Below, one piece after another: positions 10,260 through 23,579 of a stretch of DNA of 64,000 nucleotides. This DNA comes from Ceratotherium simum simum (lineage: Eukaryota; Chordata; Mammalia; Perissodactyla; Rhinocerotidae): the NCBI RefSeq assembly GCF_000283155.1, contig NW_004454175.1:407111-471110 (forward strand), written 5' to 3'. Below the pieces are notes generated by a model, which saw only the letters and a program-made list of their open reading frames with translations, did not search any database and was not told where the DNA came from. Position numbers and translations under genes: made by a program. How positions within the stretch are numbered: position 1 is the first letter of the stretch; each line of letters begins with the position of its first letter.

Positions 10260-13200
10260 AGCAACAAACTTCCCCCCATTGATGTCATTATTTCAGATAT
10301 TTATTTCTCTTCTTATGAGGCAGATGATACCCTTATAAATTTTTAAACTTAAATATAAATTCCTACTATTTAATTGACTTACAATAAATAATGCCAATGG
10401 AGCATTGCAATGTTATTGCATTAATTTTCATTTTATTTAATTCTCTGTGTCATGTTTCAGAGTTTCATAATCTTTTATAATCACAAAGCATTCAAGAACC
10501 AGAAGGAAAATATCTTTAAAGATGAAAGGTATAAGTTCTCAATTTAGTTGTTGCAAGTATTTAAATAAAAATACTTCCCATATCAGAAAGTTATGAAATA
10601 TTCCTCGTACATGAACTCGAAAGGGACTGATTTCCATGAGAATGAAAATAGATTTATTAACAAATGAAATGGAAGAAATTTTTTCACTGAATAATAATGA
10701 ATTAACCAGTGGTTGGTGACGCTGAGCAGCCGCCTACATGAGAATGTGTTAGAAACTCATTTTCCCTGCAAATGTGCCCTCAGACACACCCATGTCAATA
10801 ACGATGCCCTGTTATCCTTCTTGATTTTATGACTCTTGATAATACATACCAATATTCGATGTCAACTTTTTCTTTTTTTAAATGGAACTCTAGTGCCAAT
10901 GGGTTGAAGAAATGATGAAACTTGAACTCAAGCAAACACAGGTCCTTTCTTTTCTTGCCAAGACCAGACTCACAGAGTGATGTGGCTGGATGCGCCCCAA
11001 TCTTGGGGAGTGGAGAGTGGGGCCTTCTGTGTGGCAGAGGCTGTTCATGAAGCCTCAGAGTGCAAGGTCACCTTAGGACCCTCCAGTGACTGCAATGCTG
11101 AGCCCAGCCTTCAGAGAGGGGCAGGCGTGGATGGTGGCTTCTCACCCAGTTAATCCCTTTGCTTCGGATCCAACTTTACTCTCCTCGCCTGCTCCTCAAT
11201 AGCTGCTGCTCGGATCCCTCGGTCCTTCGCCATTGCCTCCACTCCCTGGGTCAGATCTGAGCTCTGCTCAGAGATAAGCAGGATAGAGCAGTAGAGTTGG
11301 AGTCAGGCTTGAGCCAGACATGGGGTGCTGGAGGCACCAGCTCATAAGGGTTTTAAAATGTAATGGAAATGTAAGGGGATAGAGAACATCGTACTTAGGA
11401 TACATTCTGGGGAGCATCACGCACATAGTTGGAAGGAATCTGTTGCTATACACCTTAGGGTGGCGGAAAGGTTTGGAGAGACCTCCTGTGAAAGGAGCAG
11501 GCTTGAGTAAACAATAGGTGGTAACCAGAGTGCCACCTGAGGAGGGGAGGACCAGCTAAATTCAGGGCTGCGGTGTCTTTCAGGGGGCAGTCATGAGTGT
11601 CTTCTTACGCCCTTTGCCTGTGCAGTGCTCATCTTTCTTTCACTAAGTGAATGCTGAACGTTCGTTAAAGAACATTGATTTAAAGTGGTTCCAAATGATT
11701 ACCCAGGGCACCCACAGGTCTCATTCAGGCTCTAAAGAGGCCACGAGGTGGGATTCTAAAGAAAAAGGGTGTAAGCTGGAGGTCTCCTGAGTTCTCTCTT
11801 GAGGGCTAAGAGGCTGGGGAGAGAATGCACGCCGCTGTTAGATAAAAACGAAGCGTGAGGATGAAGCAAACAGCAGAGTAAGCAACTATCTATTTGAGTT
11901 AATTCTTGTAAACTGGTCTCTTTTTGTGTGACCACGTGTGTGTTTTATGGGTTAGATGTCGGAAAAGCAGCATCTTTCCCGGCACGTTTTTCTTATCTTT
12001 TTTTTCTTTCTCTCTCTTCTAAAAAATCATTTAGAAACAGGAACAATTTTCTGTTCAAATGGTCGCTGTCCCTAAGTGGCTTAAAAACTCCCAGTGGGAA
12101 GGACAACAGCCCTCTCAGAGGCAGAGTGGCCTCTGTCTGTGAGAAATATTCACCTACGGGCATGCTTTTCTGGCTTGCTTTATCACTAGCTTTGCAACTT
12201 GGAGATGTAACGTAGCTTGAAATCAACGGTGTGTTTAGTCCTGCTTTGTCGGCCCACCTGGCGACAGATTGGGCTGTTCTGTAGCCCCGCTGCTTTCCCG
12301 GGTCACACAATGCCATCATAAGTAGAAGGACTGGGTCAAATTTAATCAAAGGCTTTTGATGGTGCAAAGCGTAGAGCCTCGTTCTGAAGGGGAAGCCTCT
12401 TCTGGGACAGGGAAAGAGGGGGTTTGGTGTGTAGCAGACACACTGGTTTGAAGCATCATGCTGAGAGATTGATTCACCTAAATCTGCCTGGCAGCGGCAC
12501 GGGCAGACCACCAAGCTGCAGAAGGCTCACACTGGGGATGGTGGGAGACTAGAGGAAAGATTCCACTTCCCTCCGAAGAGCTGCTGTCCGGAGGCTGTGG
12601 TCTGCTGCAGGCAAGATCTCACGCCGCCACCATCAGTCTAGTTAACATCCAGGAGGGGGCAGATTAAACAGGAACAGGTGGCATCGCACCTTGGGGCTGG
12701 TTCGAATGTTGGCAGAGACGGGCTGGCTCACCACTTAGCATTGTGTGTCAGGACGGGGACAGCTTCAAAGGCAGGCTCTGGTAGTGGGAGATGTCTGTTT
12801 TCACCTTGACAGTCTCGACCTGAGGTTGGAAAGGTGATTCAACCAATAGATGTCTCTCCTACTTAAAGTAGAGATGAAATATTTTCTACTTTCCAGTCTC
12901 TCGGGATGTAAATAGGATGATGTCTCCAAAACAAAAATACCAAGACTCCTATTGCCTTCATTGATTTGCTGTGAATAATTTTCCAGTGAGCAAGAAGCTT
13001 CCCTTGAACGTAATTGGAGAAGGAAAAGCAAAGTCTACATATAACAAAGCAGACGTTATAAAACCGACAGCTGGCAACTTTTTCTGGTGGTCTTTGATTC
13101 ATCTCATGAGCTCACGGTCGTGTGCGATGATACGTATGTGTGGGTCATATGATTTGTGGGCAGGTGAGATGTGCTCGATCTTTAGTCGTGTGTGAAAGCG

Positions 13201-15060
13201 CTCCTGAATTCACTGGATTCAGGGGTACTAGGTCTGTGGAGACATAGACAACAAGCTAAGGGTGAGTTTGAAATATTGTATATCATAAAGATATTTGCTA
13301 AAATATCTCCCTTCATTTAAAGTGCTTACAGTTATGACAGTGGTTACATCCAATTTGCATTAAAACTAGGGAAAAATAAAGAAAGTCATCTAAGTTTCCT
13401 TAGGTATGTTTTAAGACTTTTCAGCCAATCTGGCCAGGCATGCCCCAGTGTAAGGGAGAACCAGGGTTTTAATCCAGTTTGTACTATTTCTGTATGTTCA
13501 AACAAAGCTCAGCACTGGAAAGCTGTTTGGAAAATAAATGGAGAAAAGAAGAAAAGGTAGAAAGTTGTTTCAAAGAAATGGAAGAATGACAATAGAGTAG
13601 CTAATAAACACTAGACAAGGCTAAGAATCAACTTTAGGGCTGCCTATTAGGTAGATGTTTAAACGATAGATGGTCTCTTCAATTGATGATGCAGATTACT
13701 TTGTTTCTGTATTGTGCTGTGACAGGGATAACATGGAATAGCGTTTTCCCCTTCCTGTGGCTCCTTATACCCATTTAGGCCATTAGGTAGGGGGCTTTCT
13801 TGGACCCAAGGTGTGGGTGGGGTGGGTCAAAATCTTAGCCATGAAGACCTAAGCCATGGTCTAGGTATGAATATTTGGAAGAATACACAATTTGGGGGAG
13901 ATAGCCCCTGTCACCGTCCCCATGTCTCCAAAAGAAAGATTTTCTGATCTGTGGGATGAGAAGAAAAAGAGTTTAAGAGAAGACCACAATAGTTAGAAGT
14001 CAGCACTTGTTCCTCCCAAACGGATTGCTCCATTGCCCTTTTCGCTGATTGTGTATGTACACGTGCATGTGTGCATGAGGGTGTATGTGCACATGCACGC
14101 ATGTGACACACCCTCAGATGAGTTAGGGATCTGAGAGTAGAGGAGTTCTGCATCTTCCTGCCCTCTGGGCCCTGGGGGGCAGCACAGAGCTGCCCTTGGA
14201 AGCACAGTGGACTGTGGCTACGCATTTGCTACTGTGGAACGTGTGGGCAGCTGGGCCTGAGGTATCTCCCAAAGCATTGCAGGCCCTGAGAGGACACAGG
14301 AGCAATGAAATGCTTTTCTGCACGGCCCATCACAGCATGGGCATGATGCCAAGAGCTGGCTGACCTGGAGGTGCCCTGTGGCTGGTGTGAGGGGTGGCAG
14401 CCACAGATACAGAAATGGCTGGATCGCTGGAGGCCAGGTGGGAATATGGCCACCCTGGTAGTTACCAGCATGGAGAGATGAGGATAACTGGAAACCAGGC
14501 AGGTATATACATTTCTGAAGACGCTAAGGAGGACAGATGAAGGCTGAGGACCAGAAGCCTCTCCTACGTGCTGTGATGCTATGTACTCCTGGGAACATAG
14601 ATGGCATGCCTCCCCCAGGAGAAAGGGAGATCCTAAATTGACCAAATTCACCCTGAATCAGTCAGGCAAACCTAATTTGACTATGACTCAAATGAGACCC
14701 TGATTTGACTATGCAGTGGAAAACGTTTTCTGTTAGAGGGCAGAATGAATGCTTGAGTTTCTATTGAGATAGAAACTTAGTTCAGTTATAGAAAAGTAAA
14801 AAGAGTTACAGTTTTTGAAAACCTGAGTTGTAGGTTAAGAAATAACATACCTATTTCAATACCAAATAACTATATTCTGAGAAACATGCAAATGCTTGAC
14901 TGAATTTTAAACTTAGATATTTGGAGTGGAGGAAACACAGCTAAATGCTTGAATCTCATCTGAAAACCTTTGAAATACATGGTTAGTATGGCCTTAACAC
15001 TGTAATCTGTATAAAGCCTGAATTTACCTTTCATTGTTCTTTGAATCCTAAATTTAAAAA
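10260..15060. other. Long repeat-poor stretch, no gene recognised
   Basis: No exon, LINE or SINE could be assigned. GC is higher at 11.0-11.6, 12.0-12.8 and 14.1-14.6 kb. The longest frame (173 codons, minus, 11993-12514) shows no domain and carries low-complexity charged ends. On the dynein strand this is the middle of the 28 kb interval between the two stalk exons, where tip-domain exons would be expected and were not seen. Confidence 0.45.
14051..14107. repeat. Alternating purine-pyrimidine TG/CA tract
   Basis: An irregular run of TGTATG, CACGTGCA, TGTGCATG and GCACATGCACGCATG. Strict purine-pyrimidine alternation over much of about 57 bases makes it a potential Z-DNA former. Confidence 0.7.
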
Positions 15061-15364
15061 ATTCCTTTATTTGTTAAAATATTTATTGAATACGTGTTAT
15101 ATACAGGTATCTGTCTAGATACGGGGAGGATAAAGTCATTTAAAATGCCTTCCCTGAACGCAAAGAGCTGAGTTTATTGTTTTACGAATAGTATATAGAT
15201 ATTTCACTCAAGACATTTACGTCATTAGAGTAATATTAAAGCCAAATGACGAGAAAATGATTTCTAATATAACAAAATTCAGAACCTCACCTTAGACTTC
15301 GTACGTGTTTAATGCACTGTTATTAAATGATGAAGCGCATTAGGCACTATGAAGATGAGAGGAG

Positions 15365-15612
15365 AGGCAGCATTGCAGCAGCCAGGGCAGAGGCTCTGGA
15401 GGCAGGCAGTCTGGCTTACATCTCCGCTCCATCACTCACTCGCTGTGTGGTTTGGAGCAAGTTACCTAACCTCTCTGTCTTTCTATTTCCTCAGATATAA
15501 GATAGGAATGATAATAAGCCCCACCTCAATAACATATTAGGGACTGTTATGAGGATTAAATGAGTCACCATGCATACAGCACATCTTATAGGGTCTAGTA
15601 GAGAGAACACTA
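15365..15612 (+). repeat. MIR SINE
   Basis: Follows the MIR order: AGGCAGTCTGGCTTACATCT, then GAGCAAGTTACCTAACCTCT, then the TTTCCTCAGATATAAGATAG core, then GAGGATTAAATGAGTCA. It is moderately diverged. Confidence 0.85.
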
Positions 15613-18425
15613 AGTGTATGTATGTATTTACGCATTTGTGTACTACATAACAATGCATGTATTTTTTTAAATGCTCTTTTCTTGCTGAATCTTAACAAAC
15701 AATTCCATTCAGTTGATGCTGTAGTGCAGAGTATAAGAATATCTCTTTTTAAGTTTTTAAATTTAATTTAGCAAATGAATTACATTAATCTTATACATTA
15801 AAAAATAAGATAGACCAAACAATCCCCTAAACATTGTTTTTGCAGTTACTACATCCAATATGAAGTCTCACAGTACGGCAATCGCCACAAACATTAAGAA
15901 ACATTAAGTATAAAATACTTGAAAAATGAAGCACCAGATTTGGTTAAATATATGTCTTTTTGAATTGGCTGTGTGATAAGAGAGAGCTGGTTGATAAAGG
16001 ACAAGAGAAATGCTAAATATGCATCATGACAAACAGTGAAAAATTAAGGATTGTAACTAACATTAATTACATTCTAGTAAGATGAATAGGCTGCTCATCA
16101 TTAATGAGAACATACACCTTTGTCTAAGTTTCACAGCCACCTGTGATGAATGTGCTAACGGGGATAAAATACATCATAGTAACATTTGAATTAACAGCAC
16201 ACTAATAGATTGACATATGAGTATGAATAAAGCATTTAATCATATAAACTATACCACACCCAAAAGCAAATTTTTCTATATTGCCTATATCACATCCAAG
16301 TGAGTGTAGAACACATTAGATTCTTATTTTAAGTCATATATTTAGGATAGTGTCCATATAGTATAATGTCCTAGAAAAAGGAGTTGACTTATTATATTCC
16401 AGGAACTTAAGGTTAATAAAAAGATTCTTCAGTCTAACTCTGATAAGATAAAGGAAATTCAAACATTGTATGTATTTCTCAAGCTATAGTGTTGTATCTA
16501 CTCTTTTAACTTTGATTCCTAATGTACATGCTACTGATGAAATGTTATCAACTTAATACCAAACATAACATATACTGAGGTAAGTTCAGCCTCCTGTTTT
16601 GGAAAGAGTTCCATGAAAAGTTAAATATACCCTTTCTGTTGATACCTGATATAGTTTCTATAGCAGTAGAAGAGGACGTCATAAATAAGGCAGTGCCACG
16701 TTATTTTGATGGATGTTGGATTTCTAATATATTAGGTAATATTATTTAAAGCCTCACCCACTGTGATTAAGTATTCTTGGAGGAGAGCAATTATGCATAT
16801 ATCACAACAATGGGGATAACAAGCGTACGTTTATAATCTAAACCCATTCCTGTTAGAGAAAATATATACGCTGTGTGATATTTTCTAGCAATCCCAAGAT
16901 CATGTACAAACCACTCTAGTCCTTATACTTACTTACAGTCAAGAGTTAAAAATAATTTGATTATGTAATAATAATAGCTAGAAGCCCTTTGGAAGATACT
17001 GTAAATCATCAATCTTTTATTCAGTCCCTGAGCTCCTGATAGGTGTCGTGTGTGACGGCAGTGCTCAGACAGATCTGTAGACGCGGAAGAGAAGGTTCTG
17101 ACACTCAAGGACTAGTTGTGGGAGGTGACAAGTACCAGCAAGCATGCTGAGGACCTCAGCGACTGATGTAAGCTATGTAGATGCAACATTGAGGAACACT
17201 AGGAGGCTGGTGGGTGGGAATTGCGTTGGGGTAGGGTAATTACCTGCAAGGGAATAGAAGCATCTCCTGGCCAAAAAACACATTGTGGAAGAAAAGGGGG
17301 AGAATTTGAGCCTGTCACTCAGCTTTTCCTTCTTGCCAACTCCTACAGACATATGCCCAAGGAGCTGAAAAAAAGACCAGTGTTAAAAGTAGTTTTCTAA
17401 AACATCTTGACCCATAGGAACACAACAGTGTAGCCAGTAGAACAGAGTGTATCCGTAGTGCTTCATCCACTAGGGGTTTCAGGGGGAGCTTGTTGGAGTG
17501 TGGAATGGGCAGAGTGGAAAACTGAATATGATAATCAAGTTTACACAAACAATTACAGTGAACATGTTGCAGTAACAGAGGTAAATACATAATGCCATGG
17601 AGAGGGAAAAGAGAACAAAAAGCATCCGATCCTTAACGTTTGTAGACATTACCGAAGGAGGTAATGCGAGTTGCATCTTGAGAAAAGAATATGAGTTTTT
17701 CAGATAGAGGGGAGGAGGAGGAGAATTCCTGGCAATGGAAGAGAAGGTACAAGGCCAAGGTATGGGATAGTCGGAGAAGGCCGTAGAGTTTGATATGGGT
17801 GAGTACAGGATGCGTGATGGTGGAAGTGAGAGATAAGGCTGGCTGCAAAGTTTAGGCTATATCTTTTAAAAGATACACTCTTTTTTTGGGGAAAGAAATT
17901 AATATTCATCTCCATATCATGTCCAATAAGACATTTGAGGAGAAACAAAGCAGATTAATTTATTTGGCTGTTGGATAGTGCCTTTGTTTTTTTAACAACT
18001 GGGGAGTGTTTTTGACAAATGCACCATACTTGAGCTAGGTGATAGGAACTCTGATAGGAAACAAGGTACAGGGTCTGCCCTCCAGGAGCTTGCTGGCTAC
18101 TTGTGGCTCAGAGGAGAATTGACAAGTAGAATCAGCTAAGGGAAAAACTGGTGAAAGCTATGTTGGGTATGCCCAGGTGCTATCAGCCCTAGGAGGGCTA
18201 CTTAACACAGTAGCCCGCAGGTCTGGTGGGGTAAACTTTCTGGAGAACGGAACATTTAAGCTGATGTAAGAAGAATGAACAGAAGTTAGTTAGGTCAAAG
18301 GGTGGAGCTAAAACAATAAGTTTCTTGAAGTCTTAGACATCTTTCTTGTCTCCACCCCACTGATCCCAGTACCATGCACATGGTGGGCAAGTGCCTACTA
18401 GGTAAAGTTCCTTCCAAAAGTTAAT
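15613..18425. other. AT-rich stretch, no gene recognised
   Basis: From 15.6 to 17.0 kb the sequence is strongly AT-rich. From 17.0 kb GC rises and small pieces have the wording of old mammalian repeats (CAGGGTCTGCCCTCCAGGAG near 18070). Minus-strand frames near 17.3-17.9 kb have no recognisable homologue. Confidence 0.45.
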
Positions 18426-18429
18426 CATA

Positions 18430-19095
18430 TAAAACAGTCATTTTATTATGCTCATGCATTTTGTGGACCAGAAATTTGACATGGAGGGAATGGCTTGTGT
18501 CTACTCCATGATATCTGAGGCCTCTATGATATCTGAGAAGAAGCTGGGAGTGACCCAATGGCTGGGGGCTACAATGATCTGAAGGTGTCTTCACTCACAT
18601 GGCTGGGGGGTGATGTTGGCTGTTGGGTGGGGCTTTAGCAGAACATCTACATATTGACTAGTTACTAGAATCACCAGTAGGTGTCCACCTCTGGTATCCA
18701 CACACATGTTTGTTGATTGATACTGGCTGTTGGCCAGAACCTCGGTTGGGCTGTCAGCCAGGACACTTGCCCATGGTATTTCCACATGGTGTCTCTGGGT
18801 GAGCTAGTTCGAGTTTCCTCACAACATGGCAGCTGGGCTCAAAGAGAAATTCCCCGAAGATAGCAAGGCAGAAGTGCTCAGCATTTTAATAACCTGGCTT
18901 CAGAAGTCACATAGCATCAGTTTACAGTACTCTGTTGTCCACAAGTCACAAAGGCTCACTCAGGTTCTCCGAGAAGGGACACACACTCTCTGATTGATGG
19001 GAGGAGTGTCACAGTCACCTCGCACAAAGACCATGCGGGATGGGAGATATTGTTTTGCCTACCTTTGGAAAACACAATCTACTGTAGCCCTCAAC
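18430..19095. repeat. Diverged common mammalian repeat, family unnamed
   Basis: Recognised by phrases recalled from many mammalian genomes: CAGTCATTTTATTATGCTCA, TTTCCTCACAACATGGCAGC, GGGATGGGAGATATTGTTTT. It probably derives from an LTR or L1-related family, but I cannot name it safely. The piece at 19355-19490 resembles its start. Confidence 0.55.
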
Positions 19096-19354
19096 AAGTA
19101 TCTGTTGAACAAATGAATAACTTTTAGAAATTAAGTATTTGAAACTAACGGCAGATAGTGAAAGACTAACTTAGGTAATTTAAAGACGCAATTTCTGAGA
19201 CCATAGCAATTACTTTTTCCAAAGTTGCCTCACTGTGACTTAAATGTGCCCACCATGTTAACTACTTAGACCAGCGTTTCCCAGAGTCTATTGGGTAGTC
19301 TCATGGAGAAAAGTTTCCTAAAAAGAAAACTGTATGAAATGCTGCATCCATTTG

Positions 19355-19490
19355 CTCCTGCCTGGGTTATCTATTGCTGTGTAACAATATTAGTGGCTCA
19401 AAGAAGCAACCATTTCACTGTTCGCGCTTTGGCGGATCAGGAATCTGGGCAAGACCCAGCAGAGACTGCTGTCTCTGCTCCATAAGCTGC
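19355..19490. repeat. Fragment related to the repeat at 18.4 kb
   Basis: GGTTATCTATTGCTGTGTAA, then CAACCATTTCACTG, then GATCAGGAATCTGGGCAAG, shares the opening pattern of the preceding unnamed repeat family. It ends within about 140 bases. Confidence 0.5.
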
Positions 19491-20320
19491 CAGCTGGGGG
19501 CGCTCAACAGGAGGTGGGATCCCACATGGCCTTACAGTCATTTTTCTCAATTTTTATTTTAGTTTACCTTATCTTCTCTTTTCCCCAGAGCTGATTTACA
19601 GCTTTGTTTGAAACCAGTGCTCCAAAGACTACAGAGATGGCATTTATTCAAATCCTGCTTTGGCTGCATTTATCCGAGCATCAGAGGCAACAACTCACTG
19701 CTGCCGGAGTTGGCTGCTTTGTATCAAAGCCAAAACACTGGTTGGAGTCCGGTTGGAGCTGAGAGCTGCCTGAACTGTGTTCAGATCACTCTGTGGAGGG
19801 TGCACGTGCTGGTCACTCACTTGCCCGTGTGTACGTGTGGCCTGGTACTCATGAGGCTGTTAGAATGACATGCTTTCCCCATTCCTGAAGTTCTCTTCCT
19901 CTGAAAGGTACTCAGTGGATGAAATACCTGACCTTTCTGTGCCCCTTTATCTACTCTGCTCCTGGAGAGGTGGGATGACTTATTTGATTGGCAAATTTGA
20001 GAAGAATAACGAGGCCTGCTTGGTTAGGGGCTATCCTGTTCTCTGAGGACATGAGTTCTGCTCTGCTCCCTCCTCACTGTAAGTCCATCTGGACAGGACC
20101 CCTTCATAGGGCTGCTTGGGGCTAAAAGAGTAGGATTGCCAAATCTGGGGTTCAGTTTTAACAAGTCTGTTTTCCTAAAAGGCCTCATGTCATGTCCTCC
20201 AACCTGGCCTCTGTCAGTAATAAACATGATATTTTGATCTCCATTTTTGTTCTTTTGCTTTATTTCTCAAATTGTTCAGACCTGGGCTGGAAAGAGGGTT
20301 AATATCTATTGAAGAGACCA
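19491..20320. other. Unassigned stretch
   Basis: Unique-looking DNA. A plus-strand frame of 86 codons at 19608-19868 has no recognised homologue. Confidence 0.4.
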
Positions 20321-20321
20321 C

Positions 20322-20485
20322 CTTATAGATTGAGAGTGGTGTCTGGCTTCAAACTCTATGACTTTACTTAACTTCTCTGGGTCTCAGTTTCCTCATCTGT
20401 AAAACTAGAATAATAATAGTACCTACTTATTAGGTTATTTTGAGGATTAAATGAAAAACATTTATAATACTGTAAAGAAGTTAAT
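20322..20485 (+). repeat. MIR SINE fragment
   Basis: The MIR core CTCAGTTTCCTCATCTGTAA is followed by ATAATAATAGTACCTACTTA and GAGGATTAAATGA. The 5' end is worn. Confidence 0.85.
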
Positions 20486-20504
20486 AAATTTAGCTATTGT
20501 GCAT

Positions 20505-20860
20505 TCATTTATTCATCCACTCATCAAATTATATGTGTATGGATTTTTCTGGGTGCTGTGGATAAGAAGAGCAAGAGGGTGGCCGCTTTTGTGTCACTTG
20601 GAGTTTAATTGTAACACTTAGATCTTATCAAGTAAATAAATCAGGGGATGAGGTAGGATATGGAGAAAGAGAACTTTAGCTGGGGTTGTCAGGGAAGGTC
20701 TTTCTGCGGTTGGCATGACAAGAAGCTGTGTAGCTGACTGTGGATAGGCAAGAGAGATCTGCAGAGGGGACCTAACTGCAAAGGCTCTGAAACGGGATTG
20801 GATTGTTAGTAGCAAAAAGTACAAGTGTACCAGCAAAGGCAATTTTCAAAGCCCATATTT
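20505..20860 (+). repeat. Ancient GA-rich repeat, copy 1
   Basis: Opens with CATTCATTTATTCATCCACT and passes through TTGTCAGGGAAGGTCTTTCT, GAGATCTGCAGAGGGGACC and CAAAGGCTCTGAAACGGGA. These are stations of a long, common, non-coding mammalian repeat that recurs at 22.5, 23.6, 45.3 and (reversed) 62.1 kb. I do not name the family. Confidence 0.55.
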
Positions 20861-21632
20861 GCAAATATACCTTCTTTTGCCTTTCTCAAGGAACTAAATG
20901 CTGTTATTAATCTCAAAACAGCCATGGATGATTTTGTGCACAAAAATTCTGGGTTGATCTCTGGGTTTTCAGATGGTTTTCTTCGCCAGGCCTAAGAACG
21001 ATTTTAGGGGTGTGGAGGGTAATTATTTATCAAGGTGTTGGGGGCCATCATTCATTTAGAAAAAAGAGAGGAGAGGGTTTAATGAAACTTTCAGGGCTGT
21101 GAATTGCAACCTACTACCCGGGAGTATGACCCTGAGAGCATGGCATCGTACTCACGTTAATGAAGGGTTAAAGTCAATCTCCACCAGGAGAGGGACTGGG
21201 CCCACCTCCCCACACTAGAGGGGGAACTAATGGCTTGCTGAGGTTTTATCTGTCCTGCTGGGTGTTCACAGAAAAAAGACTGCTAATGCATCTGCTTGCT
21301 TCTTGCCTCTGGCTAGCGGGTTGTTGGGGACACATACAAACTCCTTGATATGGTGACACCCTCCACTCCCCCTAATACAAGAAAGACCATTGTTTCACCT
21401 AATGATCAATCCCACTGGCAGAAACTTCTTTAAAGAACATGTTAAAAACATATAGAGAAGTGAAAATCTACTAACTGAACAATGCAAGTTCTTTAACAAG
21501 AGGTCTGATGAAAGATATATTCCCCCAAAATATCCAAATAAGAAAAATGACAAGTAACTAGAGGGTGTGTATTAGAAAGGCCACAGATCTGGGTGTTAGC
21601 ACATTGGTTCTAACTCTTAAAGGGGGAAAAAC
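20861..21632. other. Unassigned stretch
   Basis: No recognisable gene or repeat. Short frames only. Confidence 0.4.
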
Positions 21633-21835
21633 CTAACTTTTGTTGAGCATCTCCTGTATGGCAGATTTTGTGCTAGTCACTTTATATAAAATATTGCATT
21701 TAATCTTTATAATATCTTATAAAGTAAGTATTAATTCTCCCACTTTTACAGATGAGGAAACTGAGGCTCAGTAAAATCGAATGTTCACACGGCTAGTGAT
21801 GGGATCCCTAATTTGAAGCCTAGTGTTGTCTGGCA
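21633..21835 (-). repeat. MIR SINE
   Basis: A reverse-complement MIR. The block ACAGATGAGGAAACTGAGGC at about 21750 is followed by CACACGGCTAGTGATGGGAT, with TTGTGCTAGTCACTTTATAT upstream. Confidence 0.85.
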
Positions 21836-21904
21836 TCTACGATTGGGCTCTTCCTGGGCTACTATGATACTATGAGGTATGTATATATACAGATCTCAAA
21901 ATTC

Positions 21905-22510
21905 AACCACTTTTCACTATCCTCTACCCCCATTGCCCCATCCTGGTCAAAGCAATATCGTTTCTCACCTGGATTACTGTAAAATAGATTACAGTAATAC
22001 TATAAATACTGGATTACTTGTTGTAATAGACTATTTCCAACTGATCTCCCTGCTTGCACTCTTGCTGTCTGCAGTCTACTCTCAACACCACAGCAGAATG
22101 ATCCCGTAAAGTGTAGGTCAGATCCTGACACTCCTCTGTTCAGAACTCTTCAGTAACTCCTTATCTGACTCGAAGTGAAAGCCCGTGTCCTTACTATCAC
22201 CAACAAGGATCTGCACAATCTGGCGACTGGGCTACCCACTGCCCCCACCCCATGACCTCTCTGCCCTCAGCTCCTCCCTCTCTCACTCTTTAACTCCACT
22301 CTGGACATACTTGTCTCCTTTTTTCTCCTTGAACCTCCAGGCACACTACCATTTCAAAGCCTGAGAACTTCCACGGCTACCTTACCTAAAATTTCAACCT
22401 CCTCAATTCAATACTTCATATCCCACTTCCTTGCTTTATTTTTTCTCCTTAGCTCTTACCATTATGAAGCATGCTGTATAGTTAACTTACTTTTTTTATT
22501 TGTTGCTGTA
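21905..22510 (+). repeat. L2 LINE 3' region
   Basis: L2 stations in order: CTCACCTGGATTACTGTAA, CTGATCTCCCTGCTTGCACT, GGTCAGATCCTGACACTCCT, AAGGATCTGCACAATCTGGC and TTCCTTGCTTTATTTTTTCT. The 3' tail is missing. An internal perfect inverted repeat, ATTACTGTAA/TTACAGTAAT with a 6-base loop, lies at 21973-21998. Confidence 0.85.
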
Positions 22511-22534
22511 TAGTGGTCCAAGGGAGAGAAGATG

Positions 22535-23470
22535 ATGGCTTAGACCAGTGGGAGCAGTGGAGACACTGAGAAGTGACTGGATTCAGGATAAATTTTGGAA
22601 GTCATGCTTACAGGACTTGCTGTGGGGTTGAATGTAGCATTGAGAGAAAGAGAGAAATCCAGGATAACACCTTGGTTTTTGACTTGAGCGACTGGGTGGA
22701 TGGTGGTGCTATTTTCTGGAATATGAACATTTATTAGGAATGACTTTTTGTGGTAGGAGAAATCAATAGTTCAGCTTAGCTATATTAGTTTAAGAGGCAT
22801 ATTAAACATCAAAACAGAGATATAGTAATATTTACACAAGTGTAAACTTCAAGGAGGAGGTCTGGACTGGAAACATAAATTTGGGCATAATTAACATGTG
22901 GATGATATTTGAAGACATAAGACTTTTTGAAATCAGTAAGACAGAAAATGTAACCAGAGAAGAGATTTGTGAAAGATTCCTGGAGCAATCAGCATTTAGG
23001 GATTTAGTTTAGAAAACTATTTAAGAATAGATGATGCAGAAAAAAGGAAATTCGTTTAGCAGCCAAGTCCAACAGAAGGAGAGCAAGATGGGATCCAAGG
23101 CACAAGTTTACCTGGGCATGTGACTACAGATATAGGTAAGCTTGTGGAATGAAATGTGGAAAGTTGAAATGGTTTTCATCTGATTGCATCCATATTTCTC
23201 TGTGAAATATGTGACAAGGTCTTCAGCTGAGAGTTGGGTAGGAGGGGATGTTGGAGATTTGAGGATTGAGGAGAAAGTACATAATAGTCATCTTGGGAGT
23301 AGGTTAATGAATTTACTAGGGAAGTTTAGTTGTCAGATAGTGTTGAGTGCTCACTGAAGATTTTTCGTCATAAATTTGAAATGGATCCTGATAGCATGGT
23401 TGTGTGATTTTCTCCACCAACATTCAGCTGCTTAGGTACAGAGATATAGTAAGCAGTTAGTTGAGTTTAA
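22535..23470 (+). repeat. Ancient GA-rich repeat, copy 2
   Basis: Contains CAGGACTTGCTGTGGGGTTG, ACTTGAGCGACTGGGTGGAT and GACTGGAAACATAAATTTGG. These are the downstream stations of the same long family seen in full at 23.6-25.2 kb, so two copies lie head-to-tail in one orientation. Confidence 0.6.
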
Positions 23471-23579
23471 GAAGACTTGGGGTTTCACTAGGAGAGGACA
23501 ATGGAGGGAGATGGGGCATGGTTAGTTAAGAATGTTTGAAAATGAGATGGATCATGGAGTCTAGGGTGGGTAGTGAGAG

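Noticed and set aside
11993..12514. 173-codon minus-strand open frame
   Set aside because: No domain, no splice logic, charged low-complexity C-terminus; consistent with a chance frame in GC-richer DNA.
12801..13102. Minus frames checked as possible microtubule-binding-tip exons of the dynein copy
   Set aside because: None of the expected dynein landmarks (KDRSWKAAK-like or AAAGLC-like motifs) is present.
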